DNA of 40,011 nucleotides. Origin: a candidate division WWE3 bacterium RIFCSPHIGHO2_01_FULL_40_23. GTDB taxonomy: Bacteria > Patescibacteriota > WWE3 > UBA101185 > 2-01-FULL-41-18. Positions 1 to 9,638 of this stretch are shown piece by piece. The notes beneath the pieces were generated by a model, which was given only the letters and a program-made list of their open reading frames with translations, searched no databases and was not told where the DNA came from. The position numbers and the translations under genes are program-made. How positions within the stretch are numbered: position 1 is the stretch's first letter; each line of letters starts with the position of its first letter. The DNA lies in NCBI GenBank assembly GCA_001772615.1, contig MEUZ01000003.1, forward strand, positions 246,422 to 286,432, in the 5' to 3' direction.

Positions 1-117
1 GCTTTTAGTACCATAGGTATATTATGTTATTCTTTTTAGATACCCTTGTCAACATTTTTTAAGGAAAATTAACTGTTACTTTGCAACATTGATAGATAAA
101 CAATTAGAATATAACCT

Positions 118-936
118 GTGACAGAACTACAACAAGGTGAATATCTAGAACCCAACATTGAATTTGCCCATAAAATTGGATTATCTTTAAATCAACTAAT
201 CGATGCAGGCGTACTTTCTGCAAAAGATGTGTCAGTTGCGCCTCCCGAAGCTTTTTTTGAATTTGCTCAGCGATACCAAAAGAAAAGTAAAGATGGGTTT
301 CTTTCGGAGGAAGACAATGAGAAAGTAAGAACTCTCTTCAGCTCTGAATATCTGTCTGAAGAGACAGGCCCAAATAGAGAACAAATCATAAGCTTGACGA
401 GAGAATTCTTAAAACACGAACAGCAAACCGGATTGAAAATTGCAGGAATCGTTCTATTTGGAAGCAGAATGGACCCCAATAAAAAACCAAGGCCGGATAG
501 CGATATAGATATGTTATTGGTACTGGACATGTCTCAAAACCAGTTATTTTATGAACTTAGACTTTTGAACCAACCGCCGGATCTAGATGATGAAACCCCA
601 AGACACATGCAATTTACACGTGAAGATTCTTATTATGCCGATTTAAGTACTTCTTGGAGAAACTTTTGTCTTCATAGTAACCAAGCAGAGGCTACTGAAT
701 TAACCCCTCGCACAGGCGGTTTAACAAATGTAGAACTATTTACTGAGGAGCTTAAGCTCCAAGACCACTTGCCTTTTTGGGGATATTTTCCCCAAGCCGT
801 TTATTTTGTAGGAAACGTGGACAATGTTTCCGAAACAGAGGTGAACGACCGTATTCAAAACATATTAAACTCTCAAGAAGCAAGCAGATTCAAGCAAGAA
901 CTGCTGGATAGAATAAAATCCGAGCTGATAAAATAA
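118..936 (+). CDS. Nucleotidyltransferase-domain protein (Pol beta/MNT superfamily-like)
   Basis: 272-aa ORF with GIVLFGSRMDPNKKPRPDSDIDMLLVLD, matching the GS-x-DSDID nucleotidyltransferase motif. GTG start; exact start uncertain. Confidence 0.7.
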   Translation: MTELQQGEYLEPNIEFAHKIGLSLNQLIDAGVLSAKDVSVAPPEAFFEFAQRYQKKSKDGFLSEEDNEKVRTLFSSEYLSEETGPNREQIISLTREFLKHEQQTGLKIAGIVLFGSRMDPNKKPRPDSDIDMLLVLDMSQNQLFYELRLLNQPPDLDDETPRHMQFTREDSYYADLSTSWRNFCLHSNQAEATELTPRTGGLTNVELFTEELKLQDHLPFWGYFPQAVYFVGNVDNVSETEVNDRIQNILNSQEASRFKQELLDRIKSELIK

Positions 937-946
937 TCTACAACTT

Positions 947-964
947 CGTTCAGCAAACTCTCAG
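947..964 (+). promoter_or_regulatory. Direct-repeat operator site A: CGTTCAG-CAAA-CTCTCAG, followed by TACTAT (968-973)
   Basis: Two TCAG cores at 950 and 961 (11 bp apart), upstream of the 1013 gene; weaker first half than sites B and C. Confidence 0.5.
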
Positions 965-1012
965 AATTACTATTTAGACTTCTCTTCATAGTATCAAATT
1001 AAAGGAAGAAAT

Positions 1013-1498
1013 ATGGAAAAACAAAACGTATTAACTTCACTCCTGATACTCGGGGTAACGGGAGTCTTTGTGTACGCACTGTCAGGCAGTGCTTACGCTC
1101 AAAGTAACGGCCAGTACTCGCCTCTTATCCAAAGGCTGATTGAAAAGTTTAATCTAAATAAAACGGACGTAGATAAGATAGTCCAGGAGTTTCGCACCGA
1201 AAGACAAACTGAAATGAGAAAGAGCCATGAAGAAAGGCTTAATCAGGCGGTTAAAGATGGAAAACTCACAAATGAGCAGAAGAATAAGATCCTCTCAAAG
1301 TTTGATGAGTTTAAAAACAAAAGAGATGAGTTTGCAAACCTTACACCTGAAGAAAGACAAAAGAAAATGCAGGAGCACAAAGAAGAGCTTGAAAAATGGG
1401 CCGAAGAAAATGACATAGACGAAAGCTACATCTTTGGCTTTGGGCGGAGGTTTCACAAAGGTTTTGCTAAAGGATTTAGATTCGGGCAGGGTCTTTAA
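1013..1498 (+). CDS. Small secreted helical, charged protein (Spy/CpxP- or DUF2680-like)
   Basis: N-terminal signal/TM segment ending ...GSAYAQS, then Glu/Lys-rich helices including LTPEERQKKMQEHKEEL; lies next to a two-component system. Confidence 0.55.
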   Translation: MEKQNVLTSLLILGVTGVFVYALSGSAYAQSNGQYSPLIQRLIEKFNLNKTDVDKIVQEFRTERQTEMRKSHEERLNQAVKDGKLTNEQKNKILSKFDEFKNKRDEFANLTPEERQKKMQEHKEELEKWAEENDIDESYIFGFGRRFHKGFAKGFRFGQGL

Positions 1499-1523
1499 AT
1501 CCCTCAAAACCCATAACACACAT

Positions 1524-1547
1524 AGGAGCCTCTTCATAGGGGCTCCT
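1524..1547 (+). terminator. Stem-loop downstream of the 1013-1498 gene
   Basis: AGGAGCC-N10-GGCTCCT perfect 7-bp stem; no strong T tract. Confidence 0.4.
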
Positions 1548-1551
1548 TGCG

Positions 1552-1569
1552 TTCTCAGCAAATTCTCAG
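1552..1569 (+). promoter_or_regulatory. Direct-repeat operator site B: TTCTCAG-CAAA-TTCTCAG, followed by TAATAAT/TATAAT
   Basis: Perfect 7-bp direct repeat with 11-bp periodicity directly upstream of the response regulator start (1594). Confidence 0.65.
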
Positions 1570-1593
1570 CTAATAATCTATAATCTCTCCCGT

Positions 1594-2277
1594 ATGAGAG
1601 TACTGATTGTAGAAGATGAGCACAAGATAGCTCAAGCAATCAAAAAGGGCCTTGAGCAGGAAACATTCTCGGTAGATCTTGCTTACAACGGAAATGATGC
1701 TTACGACTTGGCCGCAGCCGAAAGTTATGACGCGATTATTTTAGATCTCATGCTTCCCGGAATGAACGGCCTTGAAGTTTGTAAAAAGCTTCGAGAAGAA
1801 AAAAATCACACTCCAATACTTATGCTTACTGCAAAAAGCGAACTGGAAGATAAGATAGCAGGTTTAAATACCGGGGCTGACGACTACCTTACAAAACCTT
1901 TTGCATTTGAAGAACTGCTTGCAAGGCTAAGGGCGCTTCTAAGACGCCCGCAAACAGCTTTAAAAAATGAGCTCATCTGCGGCGACTTAACCCTTAATAC
2001 CCAGACTTATAACGTTACCAGAAACAAAAAAACAATTAACCTATCCAAAAAGGAATATGCCCTCCTTGAATACCTGATGAGAAATAAAGGCAGGGTGTTA
2101 ACTAAAGATCAAATCATTTCCCATGTATGGGATTACAACTCAAACGTTCTTCTTAACACGGTGGAGCAATACATCGGCTACTTAAGAAAGAAAATAGACA
2201 GAAACTTCCCAAGTAAAAAGAGCCTGATACATACTGTGAGAGGGTTTGGTTATAAGATTTCGGAAGAAAATGTTTAA
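1594..2277 (+). CDS. OmpR/PhoB-family response regulator
   Basis: MRVLIVEDEHKIAQAIKKGL, DAIILDLMLPGMNG, KPFAFEELLARLRALLRR, C-terminal winged helix ending TVRGFGYKI. Confidence 0.95.
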   Translation: MRVLIVEDEHKIAQAIKKGLEQETFSVDLAYNGNDAYDLAAAESYDAIILDLMLPGMNGLEVCKKLREEKNHTPILMLTAKSELEDKIAGLNTGADDYLTKPFAFEELLARLRALLRRPQTALKNELICGDLTLNTQTYNVTRNKKTINLSKKEYALLEYLMRNKGRVLTKDQIISHVWDYNSNVLLNTVEQYIGYLRKKIDRNFPSKKSLIHTVRGFGYKISEENV

Positions 2278-3295
2278 ATCAGCGCGAATAAAATTAACTC
2301 TTTGGTACCTGGCAATAATAATGCTCATTACTCTAGCGTTCAGTTCATTTGTGTATATTGGTGTTGACAGAGCAACGCGCCACGCACTTGAAGGGCAAAG
2401 AAGAAGGTTTGAGAGGCGCTTCACCCAGCTGAACACACCCTTCGGATTTCCTCGCGGAACCCCAATGCTAGATGCGGAAACACTTGCAGAAATACGAAGC
2501 AGAACTTTAGCAACGCTTTTAGTAATTAATGGCGCAGTACTTATTATTTCGGCAACTTCAGGTTACTTCCTAGCCGGCAGAACCTTAAAACCCATTGAGG
2601 AGATGGTGGAGAGACAAAAAAGGTTTATATCGGATGCTGCCCATGAAATTAAAACTCCCCTAACCTCTATGAAAACGGGGCTTGAAGTAACATTAAGAAG
2701 CGAAAGCCTTACAGTAAAAGAAGCAAAAAAAGCGTTGGGAAGTGCAATTGAAGAAGTAGACAAATTGCACAAATTTACCGGCAAACTCTTAAAGCAAAGC
2801 AGATACCAAAATGGAAACAACGCTAAAAAAGAAACCGTTAATTTACAAGAAGTTCTAGCACATGTAGTAAAGAAACTAAAACCGCAGGCAGATAAAAGGG
2901 GTGAGGTTTTGGTTCTCACTGGAACGGATTTGAAAATAACGGGCGATAAAGATGAGTTGGAAGAGCTTTTCATAAACCTGATTGAAAACTCCATAAAATA
3001 CAACAAGGCAAATAAACCGGTTACCATTTCTTTAAGTTCAGAAAAGAATTATGCGAAAGTCTCTATTGAAGATTTTGGAAAAGGGATACCCGAGGAAGAT
3101 TTACCACATATTTTTGAACCATTTTACCGAGCGGATAAATCAAGAAAAGATTCCCAGCATGAAGGCTATGGGCTCGGTTTGACAATAGCTAAAGAAATAG
3201 TAGAAAGACATCATGGTGAAATCTTAGTTGTAAGTAAGAAAAATAATGGCGCTAAATTCACCGTAAAACTGCCTCTCAGTAATTTCTCAGTATAA
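2270..3295 (+). CDS. Sensor histidine kinase
   Basis: Two TM helices, HAMP-like region, H-box SDAAHEIKTPLTSM, N-box ELFINLIENSIKYN, G-boxes DFGKGIPEEDLPHIFEPFYR and GYGLGLTIAKEIV. ATG at 2270 preferred over 2246; overlaps the end of the RR gene. Confidence 0.95.
   Translation: MFKSARIKLTLWYLAIIMLITLAFSSFVYIGVDRATRHALEGQRRRFERRFTQLNTPFGFPRGTPMLDAETLAEIRSRTLATLLVINGAVLIISATSGYFLAGRTLKPIEEMVERQKRFISDAAHEIKTPLTSMKTGLEVTLRSESLTVKEAKKALGSAIEEVDKLHKFTGKLLKQSRYQNGNNAKKETVNLQEVLAHVVKKLKPQADKRGEVLVLTGTDLKITGDKDELEELFINLIENSIKYNKANKPVTISLSSEKNYAKVSIEDFGKGIPEEDLPHIFEPFYRADKSRKDSQHEGYGLGLTIAKEIVERHHGEILVVSKKNNGAKFTVKLPLSNFSV
3273..3290 (+). promoter_or_regulatory. Direct-repeat operator site C: CTCTCAG-TAAT-TTCTCAG, abutting TATAAT (3291-3296)
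   Basis: Same repeat and spacing as site B; lies in the last codons of the kinase gene, directly upstream of the efflux operon start (3314). Confidence 0.6.
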
Positions 3296-3313
3296 TTTTT
3301 TAGTTTTTAAGCC

Positions 3314-4537
3314 GTGGAAAAAATAGTAAACTTTCTAAAAAAGCATAAACTCCTTACTGCTACTCTCTTAATTGCGTTAGCTATTTTTGCAGGTAGAAAA
3401 CTTCTTAGCCGAGGGAGCGAAACTAAAAAAGAGGAGCAAACCATAACGGCGAAGGTAGGAAAGGGGAATGTTACCTCAAGCATAAGTGCCTCAGGCAAGG
3501 TAGCAACCGCCAACTACTTATCCGTCACAACAAGCGTAAATGGGATAGTTAGGGAGGTTTTTGTGAAAGAGGGAGATGATGTAGAAACCGGACAAAAAAT
3601 AATGGAGTTAACCTTAGACTCTGAAGGAGAGAGAAGCAGGATAAGCTCATATAACACTTATCTTCAAACCCTCCACTCTTTGCATACCGCGGAAAAATCT
3701 TTAGTTACTCTTGAAGCTAACGTCTTTAAAGAAGAGGAAGATTTTGAAGATGTTCAGGAAACCACGTCGTACCAAACAAGTGCTGAAAGAGTTGCTTTTA
3801 AAACTGCCGAAGCGGAACACCTGACGGCAAAAAACAACCTGGAACTTAAAAAAGAAGAAATTCAAAGATTAAAGGTTTCTTTAAGCGGGGCCTGGCTTGA
3901 TTACCAGCTCCAATCCCCCGTTATAACTGCTCCCACCAACGGTGTGATTGCAAGCGTTCTTGCGGTCGACGGAGCAAAGATAGAAAACTCGGTGTCGGAA
4001 AGATCAACTCAGACTGTAGCCGCTATTAAAAAACCCGGCGCTCCCATTGCCACCTTAAATGTGGGTGAAATTGACATCAACAATGTGAAGGTGGGTCAGA
4101 AGGTTAACTTAACTCTTAACAGCATTTCGGGAAAGGTCTTGGTTGGAGCTGTCGCGGGAATAGATAAGATAGGAACTTCGGAAAGCGGCGTTTCAAATTA
4201 CCCGGTAACCGTAAAATTTGACAAGGAATCTGATCTGGTCCTTCCAAACATGACAGTAACAGCCGAGATAGTGAAGGATGAAAAACAAGGTGTTTTGTAT
4301 GTTCCCACAGCATCAATTCAGGTGAGAAGAGGCAAAAGCACCGTAAACGTAATGCGAAACGGGCAAAGAGAGGAAGTTGAAGTTCAAACCGGAATATCCG
4401 ACGCAGATAACACGGAGATTATTTCGGGTCTTTCGGAGGGAGAAGAGGTTGTAGTTAATACTTTGCCCACCGAAGGCTTTACAAGCGGGCAGAATCAAGG
4501 CCAGTTTAGAGGCGGTGGAGGATTTAGAGGTTTTTAA
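3314..4537 (+). CDS. MacA/HlyD-like periplasmic adaptor (RND/MFP family)
   Basis: N-terminal TM, biotinyl-lipoyl-like NGIVREVFVKEGDDVETGQKIMEL, coiled-coil region, APTNGVIASV, beta-barrel domain. Confidence 0.88.
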   Translation: MEKIVNFLKKHKLLTATLLIALAIFAGRKLLSRGSETKKEEQTITAKVGKGNVTSSISASGKVATANYLSVTTSVNGIVREVFVKEGDDVETGQKIMELTLDSEGERSRISSYNTYLQTLHSLHTAEKSLVTLEANVFKEEEDFEDVQETTSYQTSAERVAFKTAEAEHLTAKNNLELKKEEIQRLKVSLSGAWLDYQLQSPVITAPTNGVIASVLAVDGAKIENSVSERSTQTVAAIKKPGAPIATLNVGEIDINNVKVGQKVNLTLNSISGKVLVGAVAGIDKIGTSESGVSNYPVTVKFDKESDLVLPNMTVTAEIVKDEKQGVLYVPTASIQVRRGKSTVNVMRNGQREEVEVQTGISDADNTEIISGLSEGEEVVVNTLPTEGFTSGQNQGQFRGGGGFRGF

Positions 4538-4543
4538 AAGCCT

Positions 4544-5221
4544 ATGCTTGAAGCCAGAAACATCTCAAAAATTTATGAAAACGGAGGGGTAAGAACAGAA
4601 GCACTTTCCGATATTTCCTTTAAAGTGGAGAAAGGTGAGTTTATTGCCATTATCGGCCCTTCGGGGTCGGGAAAATCAACATTAATGCATATTCTCGGAG
4701 CTTTAGATCTTCCTACATCCGGAAAATACATTTTAAACGGGAGAAATGTTGAAGCTACAAGTGATGACGTTCTCGCTGAAATCAGGAATAAGGAAATAGG
4801 ATTTATCTTTCAGTCTTTTAACCTTTTACCAAGAATGTCGGCGCTGAAGAATGTTTTATTACCTATGGCATACGCTGGCGTTCCGAAAAATCAAAGACTA
4901 GCTAAAGCCAAGGAAGTATTAAAAGTAGTCGGGCTTGAGGATAAAATGGAGAATGCCCCAAACCAGCTTTCCGGAGGTCAAAAACAGCGGGTTGCCATCG
5001 CGCGCGCTCTTACCATGGAACCAAGCATTTTGCTCGCCGACGAACCAACCGGGAATTTACCTAGTCATCAAAGTGATGAGATAATAGATGTCTTTGAGGG
5101 GCTTAACAAAAAAGGCCATACAATTGTGATAATTACCCACAACGAATCCATAGCAAAAAAGACTAAAAGGATAATAACCCTTGTTGACGGAAAAATAGTT
5201 TCCGATGAGCCTAACATATGA
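4544..5221 (+). CDS. MacB/LolD-type ABC transporter ATPase
   Basis: Walker A GPSGSGKST, signature LSGGQKQRVAIARAL, Walker B ILLADEPTGNLPS. Confidence 0.96.
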   Translation: MLEARNISKIYENGGVRTEALSDISFKVEKGEFIAIIGPSGSGKSTLMHILGALDLPTSGKYILNGRNVEATSDDVLAEIRNKEIGFIFQSFNLLPRMSALKNVLLPMAYAGVPKNQRLAKAKEVLKVVGLEDKMENAPNQLSGGQKQRVAIARALTMEPSILLADEPTGNLPSHQSDEIIDVFEGLNKKGHTIVIITHNESIAKKTKRIITLVDGKIVSDEPNI

Positions 5222-6429
5222 CTTTGATAGAAATTTTTGAAGAAAGCATAAGCGTATTAAGAACCAATAAAATGAGAACGGCTCTCTCTACGCTTGGAAT
5301 CATTATCGGGATCGGCTCTGTAATTACGCTTATGACTTTGGGGCAAGCCAGCCAGCAAAGTGTTAGATCCCGAATCCAATCTTTAGGGGCAAATCTTCTA
5401 ACGGTGCGTCCCGGTTCTTCCCAGCAAGGATTTTTATTCGGAGGCCAGGGAAGCAACACCACATTAAGATATGAGGATGCATTAGCAATTCAAAACTCAC
5501 AAAGAGTAAATACAATTGACAGCGTTGCCGCCGAATATTCCTCAAGGACACAGATTTCTAGTGATAAAGGTAACACAAACGCTTCAGTAGCGGGAATTGC
5601 GGGAAATTATTTTGAATTAAGAAATATTACTTTAAGTGTCGGTTCTGAAATCACGGAAGAACATAACCAGATCACGGCAAAAACCGCAGTCCTTGGGCCG
5701 GAAATTTCAACTGAGTTATTCGGAGAGGGAGTTAATCCAGTTGGGGAAACCATTAACATTAACGGACAAGCGTTTTCTGTAATAGGCGTCACAAAATCCA
5801 AAGGAGGAAACCTGGATGACATGATTTTTGTCCCTTTGCAAACTGCGCAGAAAATCCTTTTTGGGGTTTCACACGTGAGCACAGTATACGTAGGAGCAAA
5901 GAGTGAAGATGGGATGGAAGCCGCCCGAAACCAGTTGGGCTACCTGCTTTTGGAAAGGCACAGGAAGACTAGCCCCGAGGAAGCCGACTTTTCCATCTTC
6001 TCCCAGGAGGACCTTCTTGAAACCGCAAGTGAGGTAACGGCAACCTTTACAGCTCTTTTAACGGGAATTGCGGCCATCTCCTTGATTGTTGGGGGAATTG
6101 GAATTATGAATATAATGCTTGTTACCGTAACTGAAAGGACTACAGAGATAGGCCTACGAAAAGCTCTTGGGGCAAAGCGGAAAACCATTATCACGCAATT
6201 TTTAATGGAATCTGTGGTTTTAACAATAAGTGGGGGAATTATCGGAGTGTCATTGGGGCTTATCGCGTCACACTTTTTAACCAAACGCTTTTCACTTCCT
6301 TCCATAATCTCCTGGGAGTCCGTTGGTCTTGCCGTAATTGTGTCATCTGTTATTGGAATAGTTTTTGGGTTGTACCCGGCTTACAAAGCCTCCAAACTCC
6401 AGCCTATTGAGGCCTTAAGATACGAGTAA
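5218..6429 (+). CDS. MacB/FtsX-family ABC transporter permease
   Basis: MRTALSTLGIIIGIGSVI N-terminus, periplasmic core domain, C-terminal ERTTEIGLRKALGAKR; ATGA overlap with the ATPase. Confidence 0.94.
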   Translation: MTLIEIFEESISVLRTNKMRTALSTLGIIIGIGSVITLMTLGQASQQSVRSRIQSLGANLLTVRPGSSQQGFLFGGQGSNTTLRYEDALAIQNSQRVNTIDSVAAEYSSRTQISSDKGNTNASVAGIAGNYFELRNITLSVGSEITEEHNQITAKTAVLGPEISTELFGEGVNPVGETININGQAFSVIGVTKSKGGNLDDMIFVPLQTAQKILFGVSHVSTVYVGAKSEDGMEAARNQLGYLLLERHRKTSPEEADFSIFSQEDLLETASEVTATFTALLTGIAAISLIVGGIGIMNIMLVTVTERTTEIGLRKALGAKRKTIITQFLMESVVLTISGGIIGVSLGLIASHFLTKRFSLPSIISWESVGLAVIVSSVIGIVFGLYPAYKASKLQPIEALRYE

Positions 6430-6447
6430 GGTCAATCGGCAATTTGG

Positions 6448-6453
6448 TATAAT
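6448..6453 (+). promoter_or_regulatory. Extended -10 promoter element (TGGTATAAT)
   Basis: TGnTATAAT 15 bp upstream of the ATG at 6468. Confidence 0.5.
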
Positions 6454-6467
6454 AAGTTAGTTAGTAT

Positions 6468-7310
6468 ATGAACCAGAAATACATAGTTGTAGTTGTAATC
6501 ACTTTAATTTTACTTGGAGGGGTTGGCGGGTGGTTTCTTCTTAATAGTGAAAAGCCTCTAAAAGAGAAACTCCAAATAACTTCAACTCAAACACCCACGC
6601 CTGAAGTTTCAGTAATGGAAAAGCCTGATGAAGAAAGTGCTAATAAAGCAAGTAAAATTGTTATTCCAAAGGCCGACAGTCTAAACTATGATCCTGTAAT
6701 TAATCCATCTGATTTTGTTTCAAAAGTAGACAATAAATATTTTTCCCTTGAGCCCGGAAAAACACTTGTTTACGAAGGTGTAGAGGATGGTGAGCCGGTT
6801 AGACAAGAGGTTACTGTAACAAATGAAGCAAAAGAAATTCTTGGCGTAAAGGTCGTTGTCGTTAGAGATAAAGTCTTTATAGATAGCGAGCTTGCTGAAG
6901 ACACAAAGGACTGGTACGCACAGGACAAGGATGGAAATGTATGGTATTTCGGGGAAGACACGGCGGAATATGATGAAGGTAAAGTTGTCAGTAGAGCAGG
7001 ATCCTGGGAGGCGGGTGTTAAAGGAGCAAAACCCGGAGTGATAATGACGGTTGATCCGAAGGTCGGTGACTCGTGGAGACAGGAATATTTTAAAGGCGAA
7101 GCTGAAGATGCTGCTGAAGTACTTTCCGTTAATGAGACTGTTAAAGTTAAAGCGGGGACTTTTAAAAACTGTGTAAAAACCAAAGACTGGAATGCCCTTG
7201 AACCTAACATTTCTGAAAATAAATATTACTGCGCGGGAAACGTTGTGTTATCAGTAGGAGTTCAGGGAAGCTCTGATAAAGTTGAACTCGTCACCTCCTC
7301 AATAAAATAA
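6468..7310 (+). CDS. Membrane-anchored secreted protein of unknown function
   Basis: Single N-terminal TM, Thr/Pro linker, then a globular domain. Confidence 0.6.
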   Translation: MNQKYIVVVVITLILLGGVGGWFLLNSEKPLKEKLQITSTQTPTPEVSVMEKPDEESANKASKIVIPKADSLNYDPVINPSDFVSKVDNKYFSLEPGKTLVYEGVEDGEPVRQEVTVTNEAKEILGVKVVVVRDKVFIDSELAEDTKDWYAQDKDGNVWYFGEDTAEYDEGKVVSRAGSWEAGVKGAKPGVIMTVDPKVGDSWRQEYFKGEAEDAAEVLSVNETVKVKAGTFKNCVKTKDWNALEPNISENKYYCAGNVVLSVGVQGSSDKVELVTSSIK

Positions 7311-7403
7311 TCTTCTAGATTCCCGCTTTCCGCCGCCTAAAATCGGATATAATATCAGTATTGCAACTAACTGGTTTAATATTAACCTGCAGAGAAGGGT
7401 AGT

Positions 7404-9242
7404 ATGGTTCAAATATTAACTCCGGAAGACATCAGATTCGAAGGTATGGAACCTAATCCAAAAGTTTTAACTCCCGAAGACGAAAAAGAGGCAAAACCAG
7501 ATAAGGTTTATTCAGTTACAAAAAGATATGGGGAGGTTGTTTCCACCTTAACACCCGGTTTTGAAAAAAACGTTAAAAAATATGAAGGCGTGTACGAAGT
7601 GCAGGTTCCCAATGAAATAACTGATGTTTGCAGAGAAATACACTCGTTAGGCGGTAGAGCCCTTTTAGTTGGAGGGAGCATAAGAGATGCTGTTATATCA
7701 AAGGAGATAGAGGAAATGGATTTAGAGCCAAAGGATTTTGACATAGAAGTTTATGGGCTGTCTCCTGAACAACTGCAGTTAATACTTATTACAAAATTCG
7801 GGAAAGAAAATTTAAATTTGGTTGGGGAATCTTTTAAAGTCTTGAAAGTAAAAATAGCGGGATGGGAGAAGCCTTTAGACTTTAGCATTCCGCGTCGAGA
7901 TTCCAAAGTCGCAGCAGGGCATACGGGGTTCTTAATTGAAGGGGATCCGACCATGACCATAGACGAGGCTTCATTGAGGCGGGATCTGACAATCAATTCG
8001 GTAGCTTACGATCCGTTAACCCAAACATTATATGATGCTTACGGAGGTGTTGAGGACATAAGAAATAGGACCATAGAAGTTACCGACATTAACGCATTTC
8101 AGGAAGATCCCCTAAGAGTTATGCGCGTAATGCAGTTTGCCGCAAGGTTTGAGTTTAAGGTTTCGGATAGAACTAACGAAATCTGTAAAACGATGGTAGA
8201 AAGGGGAGATTTAAACCAACTTACCAGAGAAAGAATTTCGGAGGAAGTCACTAAGCTGCTAACTAAAGGTATTAGACCTTCAATTGGTTTAGAGGCTGCA
8301 AGAGAAATCGGGTTAGTTGAAAAGTACTGGCCGGAATTGCACGCTTTAACCGGGGTACTCCAAGAGGAAAAATGGCATCCCGAAGGAGATGTGTGGACAC
8401 ACACATTACAGGTAGTTGATGCGGCGGCTGAAATTGCTGACAGAGAAATAAAAGCAGGCAGGCTTAAAGAGGAGGAAAAACTAACTTTAGAATTAGCAGC
8501 TTTATGCCATGATTTTGGAAAACCTTCCACCACTAAGTTTATTGACGGAGCCTACAGAGCTCATGGTCACGAACCAGCAGGAGTAGAACCGGCAAGAAAG
8601 TTTATTGAGAGAATATTTGGTGACCCTAAAGCAAAAGGTATAACAGAGCTCACCAGAAAGGTTCTCCCTTTAGTTGCGGAACATCTTAAACCGATCGATC
8701 TTTGTGAAAATGAGGTTAAAAAAGGTATTAATCAGACCGCAGCTATAAAAGGGCTTGCCAGAAGGCTTGGTGAAGGCAGCAAAAAGGCCTATCCGGATGG
8801 AGGTAATACAAACATTTATATGCTCGCATTAGTTGCCGAAGCTGATCAGAGAGGAAGAAACAGAGAAGGAGGCGCACCCTTAGAAAGAGGCCAGGTCCCA
8901 AACCTAGAGGAATGGCAAAGCTGGATTCTAAATAGAGCAGAAGAGCTGCAAGTTGAAGAAAAAGGACAAGACAGACTTATTACCGGTGACATGCTGTTAA
9001 AGGAATTAAATTTACCAACCGGAGATATATCCATTGGACTCACTCTGGAAGCAGTGTATGCCGATCAAATTGATGGGGTTGTGAATACTGTTGAAGAAGC
9101 GCTTAAAGCGGGAAGAGCTTACTATGAAAAGTTTAAGGCTAAAGTTGCCAAAGAATCCGAAAACCAAAATAAGGACCCAAGACTAATTTGGTCGGAGGTT
9201 AGAAGGCTTGAAGACCCCCGCACCTACCTAGAAAGTAATTAA
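7404..9242 (+). CDS. CCA tRNA nucleotidyltransferase / poly(A) polymerase family protein with HD domain
   Basis: LLVGGSIRDAVI, DFDIEVYG, RRDLTINSVAYDP, AFQEDPLRVMRVMQFAARF, HD-type ELAALCHDFGKP. N-terminal extension of about 80 aa carries two LTPED motifs. Confidence 0.9.
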   Translation: MVQILTPEDIRFEGMEPNPKVLTPEDEKEAKPDKVYSVTKRYGEVVSTLTPGFEKNVKKYEGVYEVQVPNEITDVCREIHSLGGRALLVGGSIRDAVISKEIEEMDLEPKDFDIEVYGLSPEQLQLILITKFGKENLNLVGESFKVLKVKIAGWEKPLDFSIPRRDSKVAAGHTGFLIEGDPTMTIDEASLRRDLTINSVAYDPLTQTLYDAYGGVEDIRNRTIEVTDINAFQEDPLRVMRVMQFAARFEFKVSDRTNEICKTMVERGDLNQLTRERISEEVTKLLTKGIRPSIGLEAAREIGLVEKYWPELHALTGVLQEEKWHPEGDVWTHTLQVVDAAAEIADREIKAGRLKEEEKLTLELAALCHDFGKPSTTKFIDGAYRAHGHEPAGVEPARKFIERIFGDPKAKGITELTRKVLPLVAEHLKPIDLCENEVKKGINQTAAIKGLARRLGEGSKKAYPDGGNTNIYMLALVAEADQRGRNREGGAPLERGQVPNLEEWQSWILNRAEELQVEEKGQDRLITGDMLLKELNLPTGDISIGLTLEAVYADQIDGVVNTVEEALKAGRAYYEKFKAKVAKESENQNKDPRLIWSEVRRLEDPRTYLESN

Positions 9243-9323
9243 ATGAAGGTCAGAATTTCATCATTTTCTTTTTGATTCTGCGTGTGGTACACATATAGCT
9301 ATTCCAAGAAAAAGGAGCGGGAC

Positions 9324-9587
9324 ATGGTCCAATACAACCTGCATATACACTTAAGACATGTAAACCAGGAAGTCCACCTTCTAAAGATCAGACAGTACCT
9401 GATGGATAAGAGTACCCCCATTGAAGATCTTTATGGATCCTGGTTCAAGGTTAGGTTTTCCAGCGAGGGCGAAGTTACAGATTTCATAGCTTTCCTAAAA
9501 ACCCTAGAGGGAGGCAATAGAACACACATTTCAGTACGCGCATACCACGGGACCAGAAAAGTTGATGAAATGTCACACTCGCTCTAA
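9324..9587 (+). CDS. Small protein of unknown function (87 aa)
   Basis: AGGAG Shine-Dalgarno at 9313-9317, 6 nt from ATG 9324; start trimmed from the tracked 9282. Confidence 0.6.
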   Translation: MVQYNLHIHLRHVNQEVHLLKIRQYLMDKSTPIEDLYGSWFKVRFSSEGEVTDFIAFLKTLEGGNRTHISVRAYHGTRKVDEMSHSL

Positions 9588-9604
9588 GACCGAACAGAAC
9601 AACA

Positions 9605-9638
9605 GGCCTCTTAAGAGACTTAAGAGGCCGTTCGTTTT
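9605..9638 (+). terminator. Rho-independent terminator
   Basis: GGCCTCTTAAG-AGA-CTTAAGAGGCC perfect 11-bp stem, 3-nt loop, followed by GTTCGTTTT. Confidence 0.85.

Noticed and set aside
118-936. Possible MNT half of a HEPN-MNT toxin-antitoxin pair
   Set aside because: The protein is larger than typical MNT antitoxins and no HEPN-like ORF lies nearby; the upstream side is cut by the window.
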